A DNA stretch of 64,000 nucleotides from Azolla caroliniana (taxonomy: Eukaryota > Polypodiophyta). The stretch is taken from NCBI GenBank assembly GCA_043228905.1, contig JBHGNT010000016.1, forward strand, positions 5,580,001-5,644,000. The letters run 5' to 3'. Shown in pieces: positions 45,386 through 56,849 of the stretch. A model generated the notes under the pieces. It worked only from the letters and a program-made list of their open reading frames with translations. It did not search any database and had not been told where the DNA came from. Position numbers and translations under genes: made by a program. How positions within the stretch are numbered: position 1 is the stretch's first letter; the number at the start of each line of letters is the position of its first letter.

Positions 45386-45817
45386 TGTAAGGATCAGTAC
45401 TAAGACATATAAGGAATTAGTACTAAAAGATAAGGATTAGTACTAAGAGAGGTGTAGAACGCTCGAGATAAGGAAAGAGTGAGAGCGAGAGAGAGATAGA
45501 GAGAGAAAGGGTGAGAGAATGATGATAAAAGATATATATTATGTGAAGAGAGTATACAATAATAGCTAGGAGGCTTAAGACTGGCGTTGAACCGATTTGG
45601 TTCGAAATAATGCCTTGTGCCTCCTTTTATAGTGTTCTCAAGAGTACTCCTGAAGTTTCTAGAATGTTCTAGACAAATATGGAATATACATCAATTTTCT
45701 ATAATAAAATATAAATGAAAATAATATTTTATGTATTACAATGTATGGTCTAATGGTCAAGAGCTCGACCCATGTAGTATAAGGTCATGGGTTCAAGGCT
45801 TGCCATATCATATGACA
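45386..45817 (-). repeat. 5' LTR of the chromovirus (promoter LTR)
   Basis: Aligns to 40033-40516. In the minus-strand direction it has the distal tRNA-like block, the heat-shock-type element (45651-45670), a TATA box (TATAAAA, 45625-45631), then 'ccaaatcggttcaacgccag' and a (TC)n-containing leader. Confidence 0.92.
45651..45670 (-). promoter_or_regulatory. Heat-shock-type element in the 5' LTR promoter
   Basis: Phased GAA 45652, TTC 45657, GAA 45662, TTC 45667 (palindromic, so readable on both strands). It lies 20 bp upstream of the TATA box in the element's direction. Four nGAAn pentamers exceed the minimum three needed by a heat-shock factor trimer. Confidence 0.7.
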
Positions 45818-46759
45818 TAATATAGTTTTGTAGTTAGGTGCAACATGTGTAGTATAATGTGTGAAGCATGAGCCTCCACATTTGTCCCTGTCATGATTAC
45901 ATTGGCATTGCAAAAAGGCCTCATTTATAGAGGAATCTACTAATGCATCATGTAGCAAGTGTCTCGCATCCCATCTACCAAACCATTTTTCTATAGCTTG
46001 CATCCAACCAAAACACAAAATTTTGCTTTTATGCGTCTTTTGGATCTTTTTGCTTGCTTTCCATACAATTCTAGGAAGTCGATGTGAGGGACTTTTTTGA
46101 TCCCTAAGCATGTATTCAACAACCCTTTCCATGGCCATGATCTCAATAGGAAGCGATCCCGTCTCAAGGAGGAGGGTGTAGGGTGTTTGTTTCTTAACTT
46201 GCAGAAACTTTGTAAGAAAATGTTTTTGGACATTTTCAAACTCTTTCCACATAGATTTAGGGATGCTACCGCCCCATACTTCCACCCCATAGAGAAGAAT
46301 CGATGTTACCAAAGTGTCGAAAAGATATTTCTTAAGGACCCAACACTTAATATCTCCAAGATTGCATGTGTTCTCAAATGCATAGTATGCTTGCTTACCC
46401 GCCTCTAAGCAGCGTCTAGCACATTCATTCCATCTATGATTTGAAGGAACTTCAAGGCCAAGATATTTGAAGCTTTCCACACATCCAAGTGGCTCATTGT
46501 TGTACATAATGCATGGTTTATCTCTTTTTTGGCTCTTCACAAGCATAATCTTTGTTTTACAGCTATTGACACTTAATTTAGTATGCATGCAAATTTTTTC
46601 CAATGCCTTCATAAGCTTTTGTGCATCTCCTAAAGTATTTGCAAAAAGCACTACATCATTTGCATATAGCAAAAGCATAATCATTACATTCCCAATAGCA
46701 ACTTCGTCAACACATGGGTGGGAATGGTAGGGGGTTCTAGATGGCCAAACCACCATCAC
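45818..46759 (-). mobile_element. LINE reverse-transcriptase part, interrupted by the chromovirus
   Basis: A long open minus-strand frame carries the late part of a non-LTR reverse transcriptase. The polymerase box 'LLYANDVVLFA' has Asn in place of the first Asp of the usual Y/F-A-D-D. Then come 'LSVNSCKTKIM', 'ESFKYLGLEVPSNHRWNECA' and a long thumb/linker region ('SILLYGVEVWGG', 'LLLETGSLPIEIMAMERV'). The frame runs straight into the chromovirus LTR at 45817, and the C-terminal block reappears beyond it at 39.6-40.0 kb. It is a different LINE family from the L1-type copy near DXS. Confidence 0.88.
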
Positions 46760-48030
46760 CCATACGTGTTATAGTTCATCCTCAACCACACTCAATAACA
46801 TTGTTTTGTTTGATTAAGCTCATGGTCTCTTTAATGTGAGACAAGGAATTCAGGCACAAGCTAAGATAATCATTAATATTAGTTTGCAAACCTTATTTTG
46901 GTATTGTTTGTTGTATAATTGCCTTGCTCGACGATGTAAGAATGATGAAATAACAACAATGTATTTGGTTTGATCTTGGTCTGCAATTTTAAGTGAAGTG
47001 AACATTTATTGGCTTTTATACTTATCCTCGTTACAAAAGGGTTTCGGGTTCATAAAATGTCTATTAGACCAAGTAACTCCTAAAATATTCATGTACATGG
47101 CAAAGCATGACAAAATAAAAATATGTTGCTATAACATTACCATAAAAATGTGGTAATTCACTATTAGTTTTTGGATGTGATCATATAACTTGGAAAAGAA
47201 GGCACATTGGTTACAACTTACTCTCATATTGGATACCAAGAAAGAAGTTTGAGCTAAATGTGCAATAAAAGCCGAAGGGCCACCAATAGTGGATCTAAAG
47301 AGGCAACTTCTATCTTTTGGTTAGGCTCTTAGACCTTAGAACCCCACCAACAAAAAATGTGTTGAATTCTAAAGCAAATAACCAATTAGTGATATCAATA
47401 TGAAGCATTGAATGAATCAACAAAAATGACTATATAATGGATTTAATGTCACTTCAATACTTGAAAGCACAAGAAGAGAACACCACTAACACATATTCAC
47501 TGCTCACAAACATGGAGGCATGAAGAGTTAGATCTACTATACAATGTGGGAAACAAGAAGCTGTGTTTTCATAGGGTTCCTTTGGTGCCACCATATCATT
47601 ACTAGAGTGTGTAATAGGTAAACCAATAAGAAACATTAGGATGAAATTGTTTTATATAATATAATAGTTTTCTAATGCCCAAGACTTTATAACATGGTAA
47701 AATGGATGTGATACATCAAACCACGTCTTCTCCAATAAATGTCAACGCAAAGCATGGTAATTATGTTGACAATCTACCCTTGCCATTGTTCAATAGCTTA
47801 CGCATTGAAGACTAGCATACTTGCATCATTGCCACACTTAAAAACAACCATGTTGGCAATTCCTCATTGTGCTTTCAAACTAATATTTTCATCTTCTTTG
47901 CAACTCATAATAGGAGCAAATATTGGAGGTGTCAGTCTATATATGTGGAGGGATGTAAATATAATAAAATAAAATAGAAAATTTATCATTCACAATGAGA
48001 CCAATTTCAACATATCTTGTATATGACTTT
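46760..48030. other. No gene seen; possible further LINE 5' sequence
   Basis: No RT or endonuclease motif can be read upstream of 46759 in the LINE direction. Short open frames (such as 47454-47636 on the minus strand) have no recognisable domain. Confidence 0.4.
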
Positions 48031-48039
48031 TTTCCTTAA

Positions 48040-48480
48040 AATATGGGTTACTACTATGTAGTAAAAACTCTAGAAACTCTCAATATGAAAATAATGCATG
48101 CATATATGTGCGCACACGTCTCGGTGATAATTTGAGTATGACACTCACGTTATCATGCCCACTTAACAAATCATGTTTTTCACAAATTATGTTATAGGTT
48201 GAGCATTCAATAAGTGAGTTTCATACTCCACTAGGTTTTCATTACATACCTTGAATATTTTCATGTCTAAATGGTGATGATGCCTCAATACCTAACTTGT
48301 GTGAGTGAGTTTGAAGAAGAGTTAATGCTCTCTGAGAGCCAAGGCTCACGGGAGTAGTGAGATGCAATTGGATACATTTTGAAATTTGTTTTCCTTGCAT
48401 TGGGGCCAATATTCTGGGTTAATATTTGCCCCGATACCTAATTGAAGAGTGACGCCCCACAACTAACAATCAATAGGTAA
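48040..48480 (-). mobile_element. Decayed copy of the second LINE family (3' region)
   Basis: The stretch aligns by eye with 56905-57250: 'aaactctcaatatgaa', 'taggttgagcattc', 'gagtttgaagaagag' and 'gtagtgagatgcaattgg' have close partners there. It is non-coding now. Confidence 0.6.
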
Positions 48481-49091
48481 CAAGAATATATAATTGATAT
48501 TACATAAGTATTTGGATGCAGGTAGATCTCTTAATTCTTTTATAAACACCAAAACGCCTTGCAGAAATCAAACTATCTGAGTCCAAGGATATGATATACA
48601 AGCAAAGCAATAATTAAACACAAAATGTGCCACCGAGTTGAGCATCTCACGCTCCTACCTTGTGAGAATCACTACTATACAACACGCGAATTTGCTTTTG
48701 TTCTCTTCATGGACAACCTTCCGTTTATTTCCTCTTCAAGCTTTCGTTTATGCTTTATATATATATTGTTCAATCTATATGATATAAGCACATTTTACAC
48801 CAGCCACTCTTGGGTGAGAACATAAAATATTTTGCAATGAATTGACAAACTGTACAGTGGAGCCAAAAATGGTTTCATTGAGAAAAAATCATCTTTTGTT
48901 TTGATGTGAACCCAAATTATCTGAAAGAATGCTTTATGAGTATCTGTTAATCCCTTGGAAGCACCTGACGAACTCCAACAGAGCCAATATCCACAACTTA
49001 TTGAGAATCTTGATATATAGTATATATCTATATAAATGTGACAGATAAGGGGCTACCTATCATGACTTATTTTCAGTCTTCCTCTTGTCTT

Positions 49092-52000
49092 TCACCTGCT
49101 TGCATTCACTAGATTGGCACCTTCAAGATTTGCACCTTCCAGAATCTGCCATGAAACATCTTAGAACAAAACAATCAGAAAACAGATGAAAGATTTCATA
49201 TGAGAAATGAAAGTACACAAATGTTGGAGTGCATGCCCCTCAGTGTTAGTAAGAGACAAAGCCATATTCATTAAAATTGAGATGGTTGAGTCCTATGTTT
49301 GGAGACCGTGAGGTTGTGAGGTTGTCAGTTCGATACACAGATGTAGCATGTAGTTTAGGAGAAGTGACCTAAAAATGTGTGGAAGGATTTGAGGTCATGA
49401 ATTTGTTTGATATCCTAATAACTCACTAAGGAGAAAAAAAGGGAATGAGAAACGTTAAAAAGAATCATAAAATTTCAAAATCGGTTTATATAAAGAGAGA
49501 TTTTTGAGAGATGATAAAAAGTTGGTAGATGTTAACTTAAATTTGTGCCAGAGCATTAAAGGTTCCTTCATTTATAAAATGACAGGAATGTTGATTTTAA
49601 TATCATAAATGATAGGAAGTTGAACGAAATAAAGAAAAAAATGCCAGAGTTTAAAAGGTTCAGTCATTTATAAAATGACAGGAGTGTTGATTTAATTGGT
49701 TGTGTGTAATGGGACAAAGGAAGAGATTGCATTTTTAATCAAACAGTTAGATCATCATGGCACATAAACATGATAAAAATGCAATATAGAAGAAGAGCGA
49801 GCATACTGAATCAAAACAGTTACATATTTATGATATAAATATGAGAAAAATGTGGGATTGAGGAAGATAAAACATACCGAATCCCGTAGATTAGCATCTC
49901 GTAGATACACACGTTGAAGATTCGCTTCTCGGAGGTTTGTACCAATTAATATCGCTCCCTAATAATAGATTATTCACGTCAAATTTCAAATAAAATAAAA
50001 AAGTTACACCTAGAAAATATATTGACAATGACCATTACGTTTATAACCTCCAAAATATATTAACAATAAACATCACGATAACCTCCAAAATATATTGACA
50101 ATGAACATTATGTTTATAACCTCCATCAGTGTTATACTAAAAGTTGTGTTTCAAAATCTCATCCATCACATATAAATCCAGGATGCATAAAAAACATAAA
50201 AGATAAATCGGTAAAATTTGAGAAATAGACATATAATATCATGTTCATTTCAATTAAGCAAAAAGAAAGACACCTTCAAATTAGCTCCTTCTAAATTTGC
50301 ACGATAAAGGTTGGCATTTGTAAGGTCAGCTCCCTGTCAAAATAGAAAACGGTAAGTAGTATCCCATCGCTGTGGAAATACAAAATATATTTATGCAGAA
50401 TAGATTTGAAAGAGAAATGGTTATATTACCTGAAGATGAGCTGACCTAAGATTAGCCTCACAAAAACTACATTCAACTAAGCAAGCATCTGAATTAGGTA
50501 TAGAAAAATAGATTAGAAAATGCCTTCATAAAACACTGGTGATTATATTTATTTCATGAAGACCACTGAGGAGATGATGCACTCCTTGATATCATTGAAA
50601 CTAAGGATCTGTCGCTCTTAGTGCAACCAAATATTAGCACAAGTCTATAATAGATAAACATATCTCACTTTGAATATTAACAACAGGAAAGACTATATAC
50701 ACACAATAATATCTCCCGAAAGGAATATATATATATATATATTTACACACATACATACTATAATATCTCCAGAAGGGATGTGTTCGGAAAGCACAGAGAA
50801 ACCCTTCAAGATTATTTTCGTGAGTCAACTATGACGTACAGAATAAATCCTGACTTAGCTGATGAGAATTACATTCTTAAAAGCTGTATCTATTGATCGT
50901 TTCACGGCTCTACAGCCATATATTCAGCCCACTTTGTTTCTCTCAGTGTATATGATGTAAGCTTTTTCACATAATGGTTTTTTGTACATAATCAGCCACT
51001 TGTTCCTTTAGAGGAAAAAACAAATCCCAAGCTTCACAAACACATGTACAATGGGGTATATGAAAATGACTGTATTGACACCCTCTCTAAATGGTTGCGA
51101 CTCAAAACCATGGTATGGTAGTACACTATCAGTAGTGAAGCCTAGAGCTTTCTGTAGTTCTTTAAAGAAGATGAAGGCATAAATAACAGACCTTGTAGGT
51201 TTGCACTCTGCAGGTTTGCACCTGCTAATAGCGCTCCACGAAGACTGGTTTTGTAAAATATACATCTGCAAAAACATTTAACCTCTTCATAATCTTAGAC
51301 AACAAAAAGAAAATGTTTTTTGAGACATTAAACTATGACTCTTAAATCTATATCCAACTACGAAAATAGATCAGAGATAAATGCGTATCTAAATCCTGGA
51401 TCTCAAATAATTTGGCATGTAAAGACTTTGTACCAGCCAAAAAGAAAGTATATATTATATATTTATGAATCAAGCTAAAATGAATGCACTTGATTAAAAC
51501 AAACAATCTAGTTCCTATCAGTACATAGTTCAGCACAGATTATGATTTTTTACTCGCGAAGAGTTGCATTATGGAAGTTTGAGCCATCTGCCTCTGCTTC
51601 CTGCCATCATTACAAACAACTGAATGTAAACCTGCTGCTTTAGACAGTTTGCATCCATAAACTTTTCAATAGTGAAGATATTTTGCATGGCTTACTGTAA
51701 ATTTAGCAGATTGAAGATTGGCTCTCGAAAAAAAAGTATTGACCAGTCGAGCAAAACTGAAATCTGCTTGAGATAAATCCTGCAAACAGTGGTATAATCA
51801 GGTTTTCTTCTAAGAGGCCTCACTGGCATGAAAAACAAAAACACTCAGCAACACTCTAAAAAACTTCTTTCATGAACCACCATGATCTCTTACCAAATAT
51901 CCTTGAGAAAAATTTCCCACCATTTGTAGATCATTATTCTATTGATTACAAGTGTTTCAATTCATATAGTTGGACAATGCATAATTTTTTTATACAGATA

Positions 52001-55000
52001 ATAATATTAAATCAATATAAATATTTCACATGGACACACATACATAAGTTACAATTGTACCCTTTACTTTTGTAATCCCAGCTCCAAAAACAATATATTT
52101 TAAAAGATAATGTATTCTAACTGCAGTAAAAATGGAATTTTCTTCTTTATGAGAGGTCCCTTGATTCCATTAAAGGAAACGCTTGGCATACTCCACAAGA
52201 AAGAATACTGCATTATTTTGATAGGTTTGGGATCCCAAACCACTAAAAGGAAATGTATGGATAAGAATCTTTCAATATCTCACTCAAATATATATGCATA
52301 TGTCAATATTCAAACGGTTTCATGTATATCCAACATTTTTATTCGCAACTTCCATCACAAAAAAGTATAAGCATTTGCTGCTCTTACCTAGAACCTACAC
52401 CGAAAGCCTCACTCATCAAGGGAAATAACTCAATTGGTGTCTCTTGTACCTGTTTTCTTGCTACCACCCTCAAAAAGAGGATGTCCAGACAATATCTGCT
52501 CTTTATCCAATCTTCAGTTTCACAGGCAGGTCACTTTAGCTCTTTGAAGTAAGTAGAGATTGACTCAATTTGGGAAATTTGATCACGTTAATTGCAAAAT
52601 ATGCCATGAAAATTATAATAACTTCTGGATAGTGAGTCGCTGCACAATGTTGGTGTGAATTCTTAAAATTTCATGCATACCCTTTTTCCAAACAATGAAG
52701 GTGAAGAACAAAGGATTACAGTATGTTGTTAAAACAGATATAGAAAGCCATACTTCCTACTTACCAATTTTGAAAGATCTTGGCCAGACAAGTTGACTCC
52801 ACGAAATCGTGCATGCTCTGACTGTATGAACTTTAGTACTTCTTTCCTTGTTAGTTCAGGCTTATCTTCATCATCTTCTTTTTTTGTTACGGCAACATTG
52901 ATACTTTCAATCAGACCCTGCTCAAAACAGGGATGAAAAACATGTGCAAGGCAACACGACAATATTTGAGAAATGTATATAATCAATTATATGCTTTCAG
53001 CAAACTAAACATTTTTAAACGTACTGCCAATTGATAGTATTCCGCTTCTAGTTGTAGTTCCTGGTAGGAAGGAAAATCTAACATGGGCAAAACACCATCC
53101 CGCAACCAGTTTAACACATGGCGAAAATGCTTCCCATCTCTATCAATAAAGACAATTCCCTGATGCAAAGAAACAAGCTTAAATATATCAGCTATTCAGG
53201 CAGTTCTTGAACCTCAAACTCCCAATTTCAAGACATATGTTCAAAACATGCAAATCACCATGTCGTACTATGATCATTATATAAAGTGAATTGAAGTAGT
53301 CAAAAACACTATAAATTATAACTATATTACAAATTTATCCCTCTGTATGGATTTCACAAGGAAAATGCAATCCACTTCTGCACTCAATCAGATGAATGCA
53401 ATTATTGTAGTTACTTCAACGCTCTCTCAAAAATCAAGCATAGAACTTTCTAAGTTGCGAGAAAAATGAAAACCTTGGAATCCCTGTGAAGCCGATGACG
53501 ACCACTAAACATGGCAGCAAGCATAGAGTCTGAATCTCGTTGAGTTAATGTATCAATTGTTGTTGCAAAAAGCTTTCCCCCTATAGATCACAAAGCATTC
53601 TATATTACTAAAAAATGGAGAGAAAAAGCCTTCATTTAGGCAGGAAATAGAGAACAGAAGTAATGGAGATGGAAAAGCCTTCCTTTAGGAAAGGATTGGA
53701 AGAACACAAGCACACAATGGATTCTTACAAGTTGCACAGAGTTTTTATTACTATATATTTATATGTGTGTATGTATGTATATATAATATATATTGATAGA
53801 TAGATAGATAGATAGATATATCCATCCTTTTTCGCAAGATAAATATGGATGAGACTCCCTAACATGAGGTTTCAAGACTCTACATTAAAAAGCACAAGAA
53901 ACATAATACTTTAATTTCACATAAAGTTGAATGCTCAGAGTACTGAATCAGAATCAGAGACTCACTTTAAACTAGAAACTTGATAGACCTATGTATATCC
54001 CATATGTCCAAGTACAAAACTGGAACTCCGGGCTGATATACATATTTAAAAATAAATGAAAGTAGAAAAAATAGTACACCATATGAACAACGGACACTAC
54101 AATCTATTGCTCCAATTAAGAATCCATTAAATCTAACGATGAGCTCTTTGTTGGAGACAAGTACAATGTCATGGTGTCAGGGGATGCTAGATCACTTTTA
54201 TAATTGGTCAATGTGGGGTGGACCCTAATCAGTTGAAACATTTGTCGGTGGATATAAATGTGAATGGGGATAATACAAAGTCATATTCTTAGAAGATTAA
54301 ACATGAAAACTGTGGGAAGATAGTTGTGGCAAAAACACGTGGGTTCACCACACTTTCTGGAAACCATAGACAAGGAATAAAGGAAGGATTGTTCACACTA
54401 AGTAACACAAATAGACTTTCATGATTCATCGTAAATTACAGTTTCATGAGAATTCATTAGAGTGCTCTTATGAATCTAATCTCAAATTGAAATTTTTGTT
54501 GTGTATACAAATTCTGGTTAGCCTTATAACTTTGCGGCTTCAATGGAGTTTTCTAATTCATCATAAATTACGGTTTCATGATAATTCAATTGGGGTACTG
54601 TTGTGAGTCAGCTCTCATTTGTGATTCGTGTTGTGTGACAGATTAAAATCCTTCTTACAAAGTTTTCGCTGATGATAACAGAGAGAAAAAATGTAAAGAC
54701 ACAAAGCTTGTGGCACTGATCGTGTGATGTGTCTCCTTGTATCATATAAATTGTGCGGATGAAAACTGAGTTGATGTCCAACCTATATTCTAGTGTTTGA
54801 TTTCTCCTTTCTGCTTTACAAAGGTTAATTTTATCAAACCATTACAAACTGTTGAAGTGGATGAACCTCTCAATATCAAAATGTCCAATCCTTACCTTAC
54901 AGGGTAAAACAACATTCCCTATTACTCAACTCAGCTTTTTGGTTTGTGGGTAGAGTTTAAATATTCTGCATTGACTGATGATCATTGATTATGATGATGA

Positions 55001-55545
55001 GGCATTGGCCCTTTATGATGTGGTCTTCAAATTGTGTTCACACCACAAAATCTCATGACTGACAATTATCTGGTAGAGCTATCCCTAGTCATTGGACGTG
55101 AAATACCATTGTAGTAACTTTACACGACGCAAATCATCCCATCAGATCTTCTTTTCATGGATGCCTTATTTGAATAACAAGGTGCAATAGTGTCAACATA
55201 AGAATGTCATTCAGCAGTGGCTCTTAGAATTCAAGTATTAACAAAGGAATCGGGAATCAAGTAATTCTACAACTAAAATGAAGTTCGATTTACGACAAGA
55301 AAAACAGTTTTTTTGGAAGTGTACAGAGTTTCCTGTGTTGTCTCGGATCGAGATACACCCAAGAAATACCAGTGACACCTCCTGTTCACTTTCGTCCTCT
55401 TGATTTCGCACCATACTCTTATCGAAAATCCAAAAAGTAAAACCATAAAGACGGATCAACCTCAGAAGATGGAGACAAGAGAGACCAAAAACTCACCAAC
55501 ATTCAACTCAAGCACGGAGGGGAAACCATTCTGCTCGCTGTCCAT
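49092..55545 (-). CDS. BTB/T1 and pentapeptide-repeat protein (FIP2-like), 11 exons
   Basis: Exons on the minus strand are 55545-55497, 53580-53474, 53159-53025, 52917-52765, 51779-51696, 51600-51554, 51265-51192, 50488-50430, 50333-50274, 49958-49878 and 49145-49092 (stop 49092-49094). All junctions are GT-AG and phases match, giving 300 aa, almost the same length as I recall for Arabidopsis FIP2 (At5g55000). Residues about 10-100 form a potassium-channel T1-type BTB domain: 'LELNVGG', 'ATTIDTLTQRDSDSMLAAMF', 'FIDRDGKHFRHVLNWLRDG', 'EAEYYQL'. An acidic linker follows, then from about residue 135 to the end pentapeptide repeats of the A-(N/D)-L-x-x type, for example 'GANLKGA', 'ANLQSANL' and 'EGANLEGANL'. 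T1-type BTB proteins can act as cullin-3 adaptors, and FIP2 was named for binding a formin; whether either holds here is unknown. Intron 1 is the largest (1.9 kb). Exon 1 gives only 16 residues, with the start ATG in a CCATGG context. Nothing is broken. Confidence 0.93.
49262..49350 (+). repeat. Possible tRNA-derived repeat in intron 10 of the FIP2-like gene
   Basis: 'gagatggttgagtcctatg' and 'ggttgtcagttcgatac' resemble an A/B-box pair, opposite to the gene. Weak, single copy here. Confidence 0.35.
53760..53822 (+). repeat. (TATG)n and (GATA)n microsatellites in intron 1 of the FIP2-like gene
   Basis: Short TATG/TA repeats are followed by (GATA)5. They lie in the first third of the 1.9-kb intron. 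Confidence 0.9.
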
Positions 55546-55672
55546 GGAGCTCGGCCAATTCCTCTCTGCTGTGAAGGTCTCTCGTGGTGGTGTTTACGCC
55601 ACAGAAGGTTTCTCCCACAGAGGGAGATCGGCCATTACAAACAGGGGAAAGCTTTGAAGCACTATATATATT

Positions 55673-55825
55673 TACATGCTTCTTCTTCTTTCTTTCTTTC
55701 TTTCTTCTTCTTCTTCTTCTTCTTCTTTCTTCTTTTTCTTCTTCTTCTTCCTTCTTCTTCTTCTTTCTTCTTTTTCTTCTTCTTACTTCTTTCTTTCTTT
55801 CTTTCTTCTTTCTTTCTTCTTCACA
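55673..55825 (+). repeat. (CTT)n/(CTTT)n tract upstream of the FIP2-like gene
   Basis: A 150-bp polypyrimidine stretch on the plus strand lies about 130 bp upstream of the ATG of the minus-strand gene. In the gene's direction it is a (GAA)n polypurine tract, so it sits in the promoter or leader. The open frames through it are low-complexity artefacts. Confidence 0.9.
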
Positions 55826-56094
55826 TCAACCATTTTGAAGTACTTTTGAAAAATATGTGTCTGTAGGGAGCTCCTTGGGGGGTAGACTTATTTATTTATA
55901 TCTGGGCTCGGGCCATGGATGGCTTGGCTCTTCGCTGTGTGATCAGGACCCTCGTCTTGACTAGAGAGTCGTGGAGCTCTTGGCATCGGTTCATTGGCGT
56001 GTCGCTTCTAGTCAATGGAATAACGGTTCACCTTGATTGTAAAGACTGACACAGTTAGTTTCTATCAAATGATTGTTGCGTGGCGCAATAGAAA

Positions 56095-56660
56095 TAATTA
56101 GAAGATATATGTATGCACACACGAGAGATAGATAGATTATATTATCATCTTCGGAGGTCAAATATGACCTATGAGACCAAGAGAGAGAGAGAGAGAGATC
56201 CTATTATTGTCTTCAAAGGGTCAAATATGACCTATGAGACCAAAAATATTACATTTCATGTGATACATTATGTGAAAGTGAATAGCAACTCTCAATGTTC
56301 AAGAACTTTACCAATGAATTGTTGCAATCGAGAATGCACATTGTGGTTGTGAGAGAAATCCGAAGATATATGTATGTGCGCACAAGAGAGAGAGAGAGAG
56401 AAAGAGAGAGAGATTCTATTATTGTCTTCGGAAGGTCAAATATGACCTATGAGACCAAAAATATTACATTTCACATGATACATGATGTGAAAGTGAGTAG
56501 CGACTCTCGATGTTCAAGAACTTTACCAATGAAGGTTGCAATCGAGAGTGCACATTGTGGTTGTGAGAGAAATCCGTGTAAGGATTGGGTTTGGTCAAAG
56601 ATGTGTGGAAAGCGTGGTCGATTATGATCAAAGGCATAACATTGTATCAAAGTGTGATAC
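56095..56660 (-). repeat. Tandem LINE 3'-end copies with GA tracts
   Basis: The block 'tcttcggaggtcaaatatga' to 'ttgtggttgtgagagaaatc' is present as one partial and two nearly full units (starting near 56132, 56198 and 56413), with a period of about 215 bp. Each is preceded on the plus strand by a GA-rich tract. It is homologous to 39609-39800, the 3' end of the LINE split by the chromovirus. In LINE orientation (minus strand) each unit ends in (TC)n. Confidence 0.8.
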
Positions 56661-56696
56661 TCATACTATCGAACTTATGTAAGGCAAATTGGGGGA

Positions 56697-56780
56697 TCCG
56701 ATCCATCGGATTCGAACCAACGACCTAAGGATTTCTATTAACGCTACAGTCCTCCGCTCTACCAACTGAGCTAAGGTCAA
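56697..56780 (-). tRNA. tRNA-Tyr (GTA) with intron; acceptor stem degenerate
   Basis: The minus strand reads ACCTTAGCTCAGTTGGTAGAGC (D arm), GGAGGACTGTA (anticodon arm, GTA), a short intron of about 11-12 nt, then TCCTTAGGTC and a T arm TTGGTTCGAATCCGA. Nuclear plant tRNA-Tyr genes normally have an intron at this place. The 5' acceptor is TTGACCT where CCGACCT is expected, opposite GGATCGG, leaving one C-A mismatch and three G-T pairs. The T stem is also weak. A and B boxes are intact, so it could be transcribed, but the fold suggests a pseudogene or weak gene. It sits between LINE-derived sequences. Confidence 0.75.
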
Positions 56781-56849
56781 ATGAATGCTTTAAATTAAAT
56801 TAGATTCGTCATCATCTAGGCCGATTTTAGCTTCCAGGAAGAACCATAT

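Larger units (their letters stand above)
40033..45817 (-). mobile_element. Ty3/gypsy chromovirus, both LTRs, inactivated
   Basis: Read on the minus strand, the element starts TGTCAT (45817) and ends TGACA or TTACA at the inner and outer ends. LTRs are 45386-45817 (5') and 40033-40516 (3'). Between them are gag with zinc knuckle, protease, reverse transcriptase, RNase H, integrase and a C-terminal chromodomain, the chromovirus order. Flanks 40028-40032 (gaata) and 45818-45822 (taata) fit a 5-bp duplication with one mismatch. By eye the LTRs differ at about 16 of roughly 330 alignable bases outside the GA tract (about 5%), so it is younger than the copia element. The coding region is inactivated by nonsense changes. 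The primer-binding site after the 5' LTR is not initiator-Met and I cannot assign it. Confidence 0.94.

Noticed and set aside
47454-47636. 60-codon minus-strand frame as a copia integrase fragment
   Set aside because: No catalytic or zinc-binding motif could be aligned.
55584-55866. Ser/Phe/Leu-rich open frames that look like membrane proteins
   Set aside because: Artefacts of the (CTT)n/(CTTT)n tract upstream of the FIP2-like gene.
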